Origin: Vallitalea sp.
GTDB taxonomy: Bacteria; Bacillota; Clostridia; Lachnospirales; Vallitaleaceae
Length of the DNA stretch: 45,712 nt
Assembly (NCBI GenBank): GCA_025210515.1
Contig: JAOARM010000008.1
Location: forward strand, 1-45,712
Reading direction: 5' to 3'
How positions within the stretch are numbered: position 1 is the stretch's first letter; the number at the start of each line of letters is the position of its first letter. The position numbers were made by a program, and so were the translations under genes. Under the pieces are notes generated by a model. It was not told where the DNA came from, did not search any database, and was given only the letters and a program-made list of their open reading frames with translations. This document shows positions 7,703 through 15,487 of the stretch, one piece after another.

Positions 7703-8151
7703 ATGCTAACAGAGTAAATCCACCATGTTCAATTACTTATTTAGATAAGTCATATATTATTTCAAATTATGCTAAGAAAGTTAAGGGATATGATTTGTTG
7801 AAAAATATTGCTAATCTTAGCGACTTAACTCCTGATGCATTAAGTATATCTAAGTTATTTAAGTCAGGACAAGTGCTTAAAGGTATGCATGATAGTGCTA
7901 TGTCTGCTGTTGGAAAAGCTTCAAATAATACACCAGCACAGTATTTCTTTGAATCTTTAGCTTTTACTAATCCAATAAGTTTTATTGCAGGCTTAATCGC
8001 TGGTGAAGTAACTGACCATTTTAATGATCAATCAAATATTAGATATTTAAAATATCAATTAATGCTAAAGGATAAAAATAGCGATTATCTTTTCCTATTA
8101 AAAGAAAGAAACTCACGAAGCAAAATGATTAATACATTGAATAACTTTTAA
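7699..8151 (+). CDS. Toxin-side or immunity-like protein behind the second Rhs tip
   Basis: A 150-residue frame whose ATG overlaps the TGA of the Rhs tip, but without a convincing Shine–Dalgarno sequence. It may therefore be the continuation of the toxin region after a frameshift. The sequence has a hydrophobic, Gly-rich middle (AFTNPISFIAGLIAGEVTDHF), similar in style to pre-toxin segments, and a basic C-terminus (LLKERNSRSKMINTLNNF). No catalytic motif is visible. I cannot decide between a pre-toxin remnant and an independent small protein. Confidence 0.4.
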   Translation: MNANRVNPPCSITYLDKSYIISNYAKKVKGYDLLKNIANLSDLTPDALSISKLFKSGQVLKGMHDSAMSAVGKASNNTPAQYFFESLAFTNPISFIAGLIAGEVTDHFNDQSNIRYLKYQLMLKDKNSDYLFLLKERNSRSKMINTLNNF

Positions 8152-8419
8152 TATCTCTATAGAAGAAGTTAACATAATTAGTTAACCATAGGTTTATAGT
8201 TTTATATACTTAGATGTAATATTATCATAATAATATATCACTATAGATATATCGTCAATCAATGTAGTTCTGATAACGTAATATCATATCTAAATATATA
8301 CTCTGGTGATGGGGATACTTGCACTTTTAGTTTATCTATTTAATTAATATTTTTGAACAGTAGATATTTTCATGTTAATTGTATTAGTAATGATTATCAT
8401 ATTAATAGATATAATATTA

Positions 8420-8806
8420 CTACCCACACTTAGTCGACTTCTCATTATTAATGGGTTGAATGCTATAGTCTTTCTTGTATTTCAACATGTTATAAACGAT
8501 ATTCACCAATCGCCTAGATACACAAACTATAGCCTGTGACTTGGTTTTGCCTTCTGATACTTTTTTATGATAGTATTCATATAATATAGGATTTCTAGGT
8601 GTACCAGTATTATTAAGTTTTCTATTTCCTCGTTGGTTACGAAAGTTATTTTCCTTACTCCTCGAACTATACGTTACAGGAGCTATCCCCGAGTAACGAG
8701 CAAGTTTTGACGAGTTCTTAAACCTATTGATATCACCTATTTCAGATAATAACTGTGCTGATGTAATAAGGTCTATACCATTAAATGAGCGTGTTATTAT
8801 ATGACT
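8420..8806 (-). pseudogene. IS110-family transposase, C-terminal remnant
   Basis: Minus-strand translation gives FNGIDLITSAQLLSEIGDI, RF, SKLARYSGIAPVTYSS, RGNRKLNN and a KSQAIVCVSRRLVNIVYNM end, which is the C-terminal domain of IS110-type transposases. The whole N-terminal DEDD catalytic domain is missing, and about a dozen residues normally found between RGNRKL and RNPILYEYY are also gone. The frame is open only from 8806, after a TAG. This is an inactive remnant. The rest of 8152–9000 shows no other gene. Confidence 0.75.
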
Positions 8807-8994
8807 CTAGAAAAAAGACATTTAACCTATACCATCTTCAACCCATCTATCAATAATATGTTGTACGTATAAATTATAGATGGAATTAGTATAAGGATAA
8901 ACTTCGTTTTCTTGTCATAATTATATATGATATGGCTTATATTATGCACTTAAAATAGATAGCTTTTAGTGTTCTTGACCCATGAGAAACACTT

Positions 8995-9025
8995 AAAAGA
9001 TTTGGGAGGGGGAAGACCTTAAAAA
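8995..9025. repeat. 31-bp direct repeat, left copy
   Basis: Matches 10684–10714 at 28 of 31 positions, including an identical 18-mer GGGGGAAGACCTTAAAAA at 9008–9025. The copies bracket the unit that carries the surface-protein gene. Confidence 0.75.
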
Positions 9026-9026
9026 C

Positions 9027-9070
9027 TGGTCAATAATTATTTTCAATATTTTTTCAGTATTTTTTGGAGT
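9027..9070. repeat. 44-bp inverted repeat, left arm
   Basis: The reverse complement of 10432–10475 matches this stretch at 43 of 44 positions. It starts TGGTCAATAATTATTTTC and lies one base inside the left direct repeat. Confidence 0.85.
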
Positions 9071-9106
9071 TTTTTTACAAGTATTTCTCACTATTAATTA
9101 ATGCAT

Positions 9107-9140
9107 TTAAAAACCTCATCTACATAGATGAGGTTTTTAA
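9107..9140 (-). terminator. Bidirectional terminator after the surface-protein gene
   Basis: Perfect 16-base arms TTAAAAACCTCATCTA (9107–9122) and TAGATGAGGTTTTTAA (9125–9140) with a two-base loop. Read on the minus strand it ends in a T-run, 38 bases after the stop codon of the gene at 9178. Confidence 0.9.
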
Positions 9141-9177
9141 GTACATTATTTTTTTATAAAGCAATTTACCATTAAAA

Positions 9178-10290
9178 TTATTTTGTGTGTTTTTTCTTAT
9201 ATTTTACTCCTACAATAATTGCACCAGCTAATATACCGATAGTTACTAAAGGTGAACCAGAATTAGAATTATTATCATCTGATTCTTCATTTTGATTAAT
9301 GTTATTGAAAGAATCTGATTCAATGCTATTTTTCTTACTAACTGTTATATCGACACTAGAAGATTTATCGTTACTACTTTTAGCAGTTATCTTTGCAGTA
9401 CCTACACCTTCAGCTTGTACAACACCTAAACCATTAACTGTTACAATATTCGGATCACTTGATATCCAAGTTACAGTTTTATCATCTGCATCAACAGGTT
9501 CTATTGAGATATTTAATTCTTTTGTATCGCCAACTAGTAAATCAATATTTCCACTTTCAATCTGAATCGAAGAAATAATCCTTTCCTTGAACACTGATAC
9601 TGCCATATTATCGGAAATTCCATTATCTATTTTGACTATAATTTGTGTAGTACCAATATTTTGTCCTGTAACTACACCTAAATCATTAACAGTAGCAATA
9701 TTATTATCATTTGATGACCAATTAATTTCTTGCTTACTAGCCCTATTAGGTGTTAATATTACCTCTAATGATTTACTTTCATCTATTTTTAATTCTATAT
9801 TATCATGATTGAATTTTATAGATTCAATTTTTTCTTTTACTGTAACACTAATGGTATGGGTTTTCCCATTATGAGTTTTAGCTGTAATGATAGCTGTACC
9901 TGACTTTTTAGCTGTTATACTTCCTTTACTATTAACAGTTATAATACTCGTATCACTTGATGACCAAATTACGGATTTATTACTAGCATTACTAGGCGTT
10001 ATCTTAACTGATAACGTTTCAGTTTCTCCAATATCTAATACTAAGTCACTTGAATCTATTTTAATAGTATTAACAGGATAATTTTTAGGTTTATTATAAG
10101 GGCAAATTCCATTAGTATGTAAGTGCGGTCCATATCCGTGGTGGTAGTGGTAATAGCCTAATCCACTTTTGTTTTGATTGTCTTTGTGCCCTCCTCTTGA
10201 ATCCGTTCTACCAGGATGAGCCAATACAGTCATAGAGAATATCAACACAATACAGCTTGTTATCATAGTTATCCGTACTAATTTTTTCAT
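9178..10290 (-). CDS. Secreted cell-surface protein with YHYH and three BIG2 domains
   Basis: The ATG at 10290 follows GAGAGGAGAAACT on the minus strand; an earlier GTG-type start at 10305 overlaps that site. The 370-residue product has a signal peptide (hydrophobic ITMITSCIVLIFSMTVLA). A Gly/His-rich segment (GGHKD…YYHYHHGYGPHLH) at about residues 33–65 is of the YHYH type found in surface proteins. Three BIG2-type Ig-like repeats follow (each with WSSxD…ITV or ATV and GTAxITAK), from about residue 78 to 325. After an Asn/Asp/Ser linker comes a C-terminal hydrophobic helix with the basic tail KYKKKHTK, which anchors it in the membrane. BIG2 domains occur in adhesins and wall proteins. It is enclosed by inverted repeats and has its own terminator. 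Confidence 0.85.
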   Translation of the reverse strand: MKKLVRITMITSCIVLIFSMTVLAHPGRTDSRGGHKDNQNKSGLGYYHYHHGYGPHLHTNGICPYNKPKNYPVNTIKIDSSDLVLDIGETETLSVKITPSNASNKSVIWSSSDTSIITVNSKGSITAKKSGTAIITAKTHNGKTHTISVTVKEKIESIKFNHDNIELKIDESKSLEVILTPNRASKQEINWSSNDNNIATVNDLGVVTGQNIGTTQIIVKIDNGISDNMAVSVFKERIISSIQIESGNIDLLVGDTKELNISIEPVDADDKTVTWISSDPNIVTVNGLGVVQAEGVGTAKITAKSSNDKSSSVDITVSKKNSIESDSFNNINQNEESDDNNSNSGSPLVTIGILAGAIIVGVKYKKKHTK

Positions 10291-10317
10291 AGTTTCTCCT
10301 CTCAATCTTTATAAAAA

Positions 10318-10363
10318 ATAAGTCATATATTAAAAAGATTATTCTTGTTAATATATGACTTAT
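10318..10363. promoter_or_regulatory. Perfect 16-bp palindromic arms upstream of the surface-protein gene
   Basis: ATAAGTCATATATTAA (10318–10333) and TTAATATATGACTTAT (10348–10363) are perfect inverted copies around a 14-base loop, 28 bases before the start codon of the minus-strand gene. It could be an operator or an RNA hairpin in the leader. There is no T-run on the coding side. Confidence 0.55.
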
Positions 10364-10431
10364 CTAATTATATATAATAATATAAGTAATTTCAACAATA
10401 AATTATATATATTGCGTTTATATCTAAAATC

Positions 10432-10475
10432 ACTCCCAAAAATACTGAAAAAATATTGAAAATAATTATTGACCA
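10432..10475. repeat. 44-bp inverted repeat, right arm
   Basis: Inverted partner of 9027–9070 (43 of 44 positions). Together the arms bound a 1,449-bp unit containing only the surface-protein gene, its terminator and the leader hairpin. Confidence 0.85.
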
Positions 10476-10549
10476 CTAATTAACCATATGATAAAAACCT
10501 GCACCAAAGTCATTAAGAAGTGATTTGTTTTATTGGAGGTGCTAATGTA

Positions 10550-10724
10550 ATGAAGCTAATATTTATAAAGTTATTTAAGATTCTTTCACATTTAATATTA
10601 GGTCTTGAAGGTGCTTGTTCATGCCATTATAGCATTAGGACTGCACTATACAGAAAACTTAAATGCCCAAAAGAAAGACCCTGAAAAGATTTTCGTGGGG
10701 GAAGACCTTAAAAATACTTCTTAG
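10550..10724 (+). pseudogene. Short frameshifted gene remnant containing the right direct repeat
   Basis: TTGGAGGTGCTA before the ATG at 10550 is a good ribosome binding site. The first frame reads MKLIFIKLFKILSHLILGLEG and then becomes implausible, while a neighbouring frame carries on with HAIIALGLHYTENLNAQKKD and EKIFVGEDLKN to a TAG at 10722–10724. One indel therefore separates the halves. The EDLKN segment lies in the direct repeat; the left copy reads EGEDLKNW and continues into a hydrophobic stretch. The family is not recognised. Confidence 0.4.
10684..10714. repeat. 31-bp direct repeat, right copy
   Basis: Partner of 8995–9025, same orientation. The 18 bases at 10697–10714 are identical to 9008–9025. 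Confidence 0.75.
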
Positions 10725-11270
10725 ACTACCGACCCTTTTCCTCTATGTTTTTCATGTGTGTAAATATCAATTTCAGCTTCTTCTCCACCAACAAAAATAG
10801 ATACACATTCGCTTACAACTTCTTTTCCATTCGTAACACGATAACCCAACTTCTTATTTATATAATCACCTAGTTTTCTTTTTTTGTTGTAGGCTTCTAT
10901 TTCTTCTTTTTTCATAGGCTGTATGTGATATTCTGAAGATAGAGGTTGCACAAAACTTGTAATTTCTTTGAACCTTTCTAAGTTAAAATGAAAAACTTTT
11001 CTTTCTATCCTTATGACGCCTTTGTCCTTAAGTAATGTGTCTAATGTATCCCTTGTGGTATCCTTAAAACAAAGAGAACCATTTCTTGCTCATCCATTGC
11101 TGGTAATAATTCATTTAATATACAATTTCTTACTTGTTCCATGAAAACATCATCATCTGACATAATATACATAAACCCACCTTCTTGATAGATAAATGCA
11201 CTTGTTGGAGCGTATGACCTATAGCGTTTGTCAGCATATCCAAAACAATGTGAAGTCGCTTGTAATGAGT
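10721..11270 (-). pseudogene. Broken GNAT-type acetyltransferase
   Basis: Minus-strand frames join to one protein: HCFGYADKRYRSYAPTSAFI through NELLPAMDEQEMVLF, then a frameshift near 11070, then TLLKDKGVIRIERKVFHF down to AEIDIYTHEKHRGKG. The last block is the acetyl-CoA-binding motif of GNAT enzymes and the whole resembles the GNAT family of PF12746 type. The N-terminus is cut near 11270 and the C-terminus just after the RGKG motif, where unrelated sequence begins. Two truncations and a frameshift make it inactive. Confidence 0.7.
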
Positions 11271-11310
11271 AGCTTTATTTAGTGTACTCTGATCAAAATG
11301 AAGAGGGGTA

Positions 11311-11339
11311 TTGACAAAATGAAGTAGTAGGAATATACT
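11311..11339 (+). promoter_or_regulatory. Consensus sigma-A promoter of the purine operon
   Basis: TTGACA (11311–11316), 17-base spacer, TATACT (11334–11339). It lies ahead of the operators, the decayed lacI gene and adenine deaminase. Confidence 0.8.
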
Positions 11340-11346
11340 ATACTAG

Positions 11347-11384
11347 TAAAACGTTTTAATAAAAGGTTTTAGTAAAACGTTTAA
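11347..11384 (+). promoter_or_regulatory. Twin LacI-family operator sites
   Basis: TAAAACGTTTTA at 11347–11358 is a perfect palindrome with the central CG typical of LacI/PurR/RbsR-type operators; TAAAACGTTTAA at 11373–11384 is a near-perfect second copy, 26 bases on. Both start just downstream of the -10 box, so a bound repressor would block transcription initiation of the operon. Confidence 0.75.
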
Positions 11385-11401
11385 ATAGGGTAGGTTATTC
11401 G

Positions 11402-11688
11402 ATGAAGATTAAGGATATTGCCATAAACCATTTGCTTGAAAATGGTCATAGAGAAATTGGCTGCATTACAGGGAATATTCACCTAGTATTCGTGAAAGGA
11501 TATTTGGTTGTCTGAATGCGCTTGGAAAATATATTATATCTATTGATGATATATCTTTTTATGAATGAGGTTATCGAATAGAATCAGGGAAAGTTGGTCT
11601 TAATAAGATTATTAGGAATCAAAATATGAATAAACAAGAAACATTTGGAACGGAACTAATTGAGCGTCTAAGTGTAAAAAGATTATAG
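11402..11688 (+). pseudogene. Decayed LacI-family regulator
   Basis: It begins MKIKDIA, the start of a LacI helix-turn-helix, but jumps at once to INHLLENGHREIGCITG from the middle of the ligand-binding domain. About 160 residues are therefore deleted. After a frameshift it continues SIRERIFGCLNALGKY and IDDISFYE, an in-frame TGA, then GYRIESGKVGL and the C-terminal end GTELIERLSVKRL. The order matches LacI-family proteins throughout. It sits between its probable operators and the operon it presumably once controlled. Confidence 0.85.
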
Positions 11689-11700
11689 AGGAGGGAGTCT

Positions 11701-13455
11701 ATGGATTCAGTTATTAATGCAGCACTTGGTAAAGAAAAGTTCGATCTGGTAATTCAGAATATAAAGTTAGTTAATCTGTTTACGAAAGAAATATATGATT
11801 CAGAGATCGGCATCAAAACAGGTGTAATAAGTCACGTATCACACCCTACGGATGAACCTTTAGAAGGGTATAAGTACTACGATGGAAAAGGTAAATATGC
11901 AATCCCTGGGTTAATTGATACACATATTCATATTGAAAGTACGATGATGACACCGAGCAATTTATCTAATGCAATTGTTCCAAGAGGAACAACTACTTTA
12001 GCTTGCGATCCTCATGAAATTGCTAATGTAATGGGGGTGGAAGGTGTACAATATATGCTTGAATCAAGTGAGGGTCTACCATTAGATGTGCGAGTTCTTG
12101 CACCATCTTGTGTTCCAGCAGTTCCAGGATTAGAAACAGCAGGAGCTGATCTGTATGCAAAAGATATTGAAGTTATGCTTGGTTGGGAAAGGGTACAAGG
12201 CCTTGGAGAAATCATGGACTTTGAAGGACTATTTAGTGGACATGATCGTGTGAAAGATATTGTTGACGTAGGAAAGAAAAAAGATGTTTTTATTCAGGGA
12301 CATGCGCCATCAATGATAGGCCGTAGGTTATCAGCCTATCTAAATTCCGGTGTTGAATCTGATCATGAAACAAGTTTTAAATGGGAAGCAGAGTACAAGA
12401 TTCGTGCAGGTATGGTACTTGAATGTAGAGAATCGTCTATTGTACATGATATGCCAACTTTAGTACCTGTCCTAAAAAAGTTTGGATACCCTGAAAATAC
12501 TACTATTTGTACAGATGACAGAGAACCAGATGATCTGTTGCGAGAAGGTCATATTGATCATGTGATAAGAACAGGGATTAGAGAAGGTGCAGATCCGATA
12601 GAGCTGGTGAAAATGGCCACCTTAAATGCTGCTAAACTGTTAAGACTGCAGGATAGAGGTGTTTTAATGCCTGGGAAACGTGCAGATCTGGTTCTTTTAA
12701 ATGATTTGGTTGAGTTTGAAATAGATGAAGTATTCGTCCAGGGGGAAATGGTTTCTCGTAAAGGAAGTATGATTAAACGTTCAGAAAGTATGGTTCATCC
12801 TGTAGAGATAAAAAATACGGTGAAGATTAATAGGCCTATAGATGAAGATTTATTCAAAATAGAAGCCAATGGCAAAACGGCAGTTGTTAATGTTATAGCA
12901 TTTAATCCTGAGAAACACATTGTAACTGAAAGGCAAGAAGAAGAATTACCTATAATAAATGGTTCGATAGATATTAGCAATCACAAAGATTTATGTACAT
13001 TGGCGGTGATTGAAAGACATGGTAGAACAGATAATATATCCATTGCTTTTGTAAAGAACTTTGGTATCGAACATGGCGCAGTGGCAAGCACCGTTGCCCA
13101 TGATAGTCATAATTTAGTTGTCATAGGTAAAAATTTAAAAGATATGGTTATTGCGGCTAACGAAGTTATTGAGGCTAATGGGGGCATAATCTGTGTGGAG
13201 AATGGTAAACGTACAGGTGGTGTTGAGTTACCAATTGCTGGTCTCATATCTCCAAAACCAATTAAGGAATTAGCTGTAGATACACATGGTCTTAAGAATG
13301 CGATTATGCATCTTGGGATTAACACTGTATCACCAATTATTCAAGTTGCAGCTTTTGCATTGCCGGTAGTACCTGAGATTAGATTAACTGACAAAGGGCT
13401 GGTTGATGTACACAAGCAAGAATTTATACCAACAATAATATCAATAAAAAAATAA
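11701..13455 (+). CDS. adeC: Adenine deaminase
   Basis: This enzyme hydrolyses adenine to hypoxanthine and ammonia in purine salvage. The 584-residue product has the amidohydrolase metal site DTHIHIEST (H75, H77), the adenine-deaminase block LACDPHEIANVMG and a second part with FVKNFGIEHGAVASTVAHDSHN characteristic of AdeC. Length fits the family. AGAGGAGGGAG precedes the ATG. It is the first intact gene of an eight-gene operon for nucleobase and nucleoside uptake; the next gene follows after 11 bases. Control is probably through the LacI-type operators about 320 bases upstream. Confidence 0.96.
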   Translation: MDSVINAALGKEKFDLVIQNIKLVNLFTKEIYDSEIGIKTGVISHVSHPTDEPLEGYKYYDGKGKYAIPGLIDTHIHIESTMMTPSNLSNAIVPRGTTTLACDPHEIANVMGVEGVQYMLESSEGLPLDVRVLAPSCVPAVPGLETAGADLYAKDIEVMLGWERVQGLGEIMDFEGLFSGHDRVKDIVDVGKKKDVFIQGHAPSMIGRRLSAYLNSGVESDHETSFKWEAEYKIRAGMVLECRESSIVHDMPTLVPVLKKFGYPENTTICTDDREPDDLLREGHIDHVIRTGIREGADPIELVKMATLNAAKLLRLQDRGVLMPGKRADLVLLNDLVEFEIDEVFVQGEMVSRKGSMIKRSESMVHPVEIKNTVKINRPIDEDLFKIEANGKTAVVNVIAFNPEKHIVTERQEEELPIINGSIDISNHKDLCTLAVIERHGRTDNISIAFVKNFGIEHGAVASTVAHDSHNLVVIGKNLKDMVIAANEVIEANGGIICVENGKRTGGVELPIAGLISPKPIKELAVDTHGLKNAIMHLGINTVSPIIQVAAFALPVVPEIRLTDKGLVDVHKQEFIPTIISIKK

Positions 13456-13466
13456 AGGAGAAAAAC

Positions 13467-14216
13467 ATGAAAAATAAAAAAGTATTGATTGCAGGTGAAT
13501 CATGGATGAGCTTTACGACTCATGTGAAAGGATTTGATACGTTCTACACTTCAGTATATGAAGAGGGGATTAAGTGGTTAAGGGCTGCCTTGGAAGAAGG
13601 TGGTTATGATGTGACTTTCATTCCCAATCATCTGGCTGCGGAGGAGTTTCCCTTCAAGCTTGAGGAACTTCAAAAATTTAATGCTGTGATTCTTTCAGAT
13701 ATTGGGGCGAATACCTTACTTCTTTCAAAAAGAACGTTCATAGAAGGTCAACGCACACCTAACAGGCTCAAATTAATTGAGGAGTATGTTGCAAATGGTG
13801 GTGGCTTCTGTATGGTGGGAGGTTACTTAAGCTTTACTGGAATTGATGCAAAGGCGAACTTCAAATCAACGGCAATTGCTGAGATTTTACCAGTTGATAT
13901 GTTAGATAAAGATGACAGAATTGAAGCTTGTGAAGGTATTTTACCGGTTATTAAAACAGAACATGAGATCTTCAATGGGTTACCGACTGAGTGGCCACAT
14001 TTCTTGGGTTATAATCAGACGACGCAAAATGCAGAAGGTGAAGTTCTTGCAACTATAGGCGATGATCCTTTTGTTGCTGTGAGAGAGTACCAAAAGGGTA
14101 GAACCGCAGTATTTACATCAGACTGCTCTCCTCATTGGGCGCCGAAAGAATTCGTTGAATGGTCATTCTATAATAAGTTCTGGATCAATTTGGTCAATTG
14201 GATAGCAAAAGCATAA
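13467..14216 (+). CDS. Glutamine amidotransferase-like protein (PF07090 type)
   Basis: A 249-residue cytoplasmic protein with a class-I amidotransferase-like fold: an N-terminal KVLIAGESW strand, the VTFIPNHLAAEEFP block, and VANGGGFCMVGGYLSF at about 108–123, with C115 in the position of a possible nucleophile. The later part (VREYQKGRTAVFTSDCSPHWAP) matches the putative glutamine amidotransferase family once called DUF1355. The reaction is not known. AAAGGAG precedes the start. Its place between adenine deaminase and the nucleoside transporter suggests a role in handling an imported purine derivative, but this is contextual only. Confidence 0.8.
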   Translation: MKNKKVLIAGESWMSFTTHVKGFDTFYTSVYEEGIKWLRAALEEGGYDVTFIPNHLAAEEFPFKLEELQKFNAVILSDIGANTLLLSKRTFIEGQRTPNRLKLIEEYVANGGGFCMVGGYLSFTGIDAKANFKSTAIAEILPVDMLDKDDRIEACEGILPVIKTEHEIFNGLPTEWPHFLGYNQTTQNAEGEVLATIGDDPFVAVREYQKGRTAVFTSDCSPHWAPKEFVEWSFYNKFWINLVNWIAKA

Positions 14217-14267
14217 ACGCTTTTGATATAAACAATTAAACTTAATGTGATTAATGGAGGTATGAAC

Positions 14268-15416
14268 ATGAAGAAGGTATTAGGTATGATTTTGGCATTA
14301 GTTGTGATGATGACACTAATCGTGACTGGGTGCGGAGAAAAAACAGAAACAAAAGAACCTGTAGAGAATACAGGAACACCAGCAGATGAATCAGAAGCAA
14401 AAGATCCTCTTAAAGTGGTACTAATGATAAATGGTACACTTGGAGACTTATCATTCTTCGACTCATCCAACAGGGGTATGGAAATGGTTAAAAAAGAATT
14501 TGGTGATGATGTAAAAGTCAAAGTTGTTGAAGCATCACATGATGATACTAAATGGGAGCCTACGCTTATTGACCTTTCATCACAAGACTGGGATATCATC
14601 ATTGTAGGTACATGGAATATGGCGGAACCACTTGAGCGAGTTGCTAAGGAATTTCCTCATAAAAAATACATTATCTTTGATACTTCTGTCAATTATGAGA
14701 ATGGAGATCTTGGCAATGTTTATTCAATGATGTACAAGCAGAATGAAGGTGCATTCCTTGCAGGTGCACTAGCAGCGAAAGTTACTACATCAAATAATGA
14801 GAATGTCAATGTTGCAAAAAAAATAGGTTTCCTCGGAGGTATGGATATCCCTGTAATTAACGATTTCCTTATTGGGTATATTGAAGGGGCGCAATATGTC
14901 GAACCTGATATTGAAGTTGCAATTTCATATGTAGGTAATTTTAATGATTCTGCAAAAGGCAAAGAAGTGGCTCTTATGCAGTATATGTCAGGTGTAGATG
15001 TTGGATTTAATGTTGCAGGAGCTGCTGGTCTGGGACAGTTAGATGCAGCAAAAGAACTTACAAAATATGCTATAGGTGTAGATGCTGATCAAGCAATGCA
15101 GTTTAAAGAAACTGACCCTGACAAATCTGAACTAATTATTACATCTGTTCTAAAGAGAGTAGATAACTCAATTCTTCGTGCTATAACAATGCATATTAAT
15201 GAAACACTTCCATATGGTGAGGCAGAAGTACTTGGATTTGCAGAAAATGCAGTTGGCCTTGCAGAAAATGAATACTATGAAAGTATTTTACCTCATGAAC
15301 TTAGAGCAGAGGTGAATGAAATCAAGAAAAAGATATCAAACGGTGAAATCTCTGTAGGTACAGCGTTTGGTATGGAAACAGAGGAACTGAATACAATCAG
15401 AGATTCAGTACAGTAG
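14268..15416 (+). CDS. BMP-family nucleoside-binding lipoprotein
   Basis: The ATG at 14268 is seven bases from GGAGGT; earlier in-frame codons are too close to it or upstream of it. The 382-residue product is a lipoprotein with a lipobox ending VTGC (Cys22), followed by a Glu/Thr-rich linker. The body is of the BMP/PnrA type: VVLMINGTLGDLSFFDSSNRG near the start of the mature domain, GTWNMAEPLERVAKEFP, then MMYKQNEGAFLAGALAA and VAGAAGLGQLDAAKE. This family binds nucleosides outside the membrane and delivers them to the ABC transporter encoded next. A strong hairpin follows the gene. Confidence 0.93.
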   Translation: MKKVLGMILALVVMMTLIVTGCGEKTETKEPVENTGTPADESEAKDPLKVVLMINGTLGDLSFFDSSNRGMEMVKKEFGDDVKVKVVEASHDDTKWEPTLIDLSSQDWDIIIVGTWNMAEPLERVAKEFPHKKYIIFDTSVNYENGDLGNVYSMMYKQNEGAFLAGALAAKVTTSNNENVNVAKKIGFLGGMDIPVINDFLIGYIEGAQYVEPDIEVAISYVGNFNDSAKGKEVALMQYMSGVDVGFNVAGAAGLGQLDAAKELTKYAIGVDADQAMQFKETDPDKSELIITSVLKRVDNSILRAITMHINETLPYGEAEVLGFAENAVGLAENEYYESILPHELRAEVNEIKKKISNGEISVGTAFGMETEELNTIRDSVQ

Positions 15417-15429
15417 GATTATTAATATG

Positions 15430-15465
15430 ATGAGTATGTCACATTAATTGATGTGACATACTCAT
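15430..15465 (+). promoter_or_regulatory. Intercistronic hairpin between binding protein and ATPase genes
   Basis: Perfect 15-base arms ATGAGTATGTCACAT (15430–15444) and ATGTGACATACTCAT (15451–15465) with a 6-base loop and no T-run. A hairpin of this kind behind a binding-protein gene commonly protects the upstream message and lets the binding protein be made in excess over the membrane components. Confidence 0.8.
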
Positions 15466-15487
15466 ACAATGTCGAAAGGGGCATGTC

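Noticed and set aside
9299..10081. Three plus-strand frames opposite the surface-protein gene
   Set aside because: They are antisense to the BIG2 repeats and recur because the repeats recur; none has a binding site.
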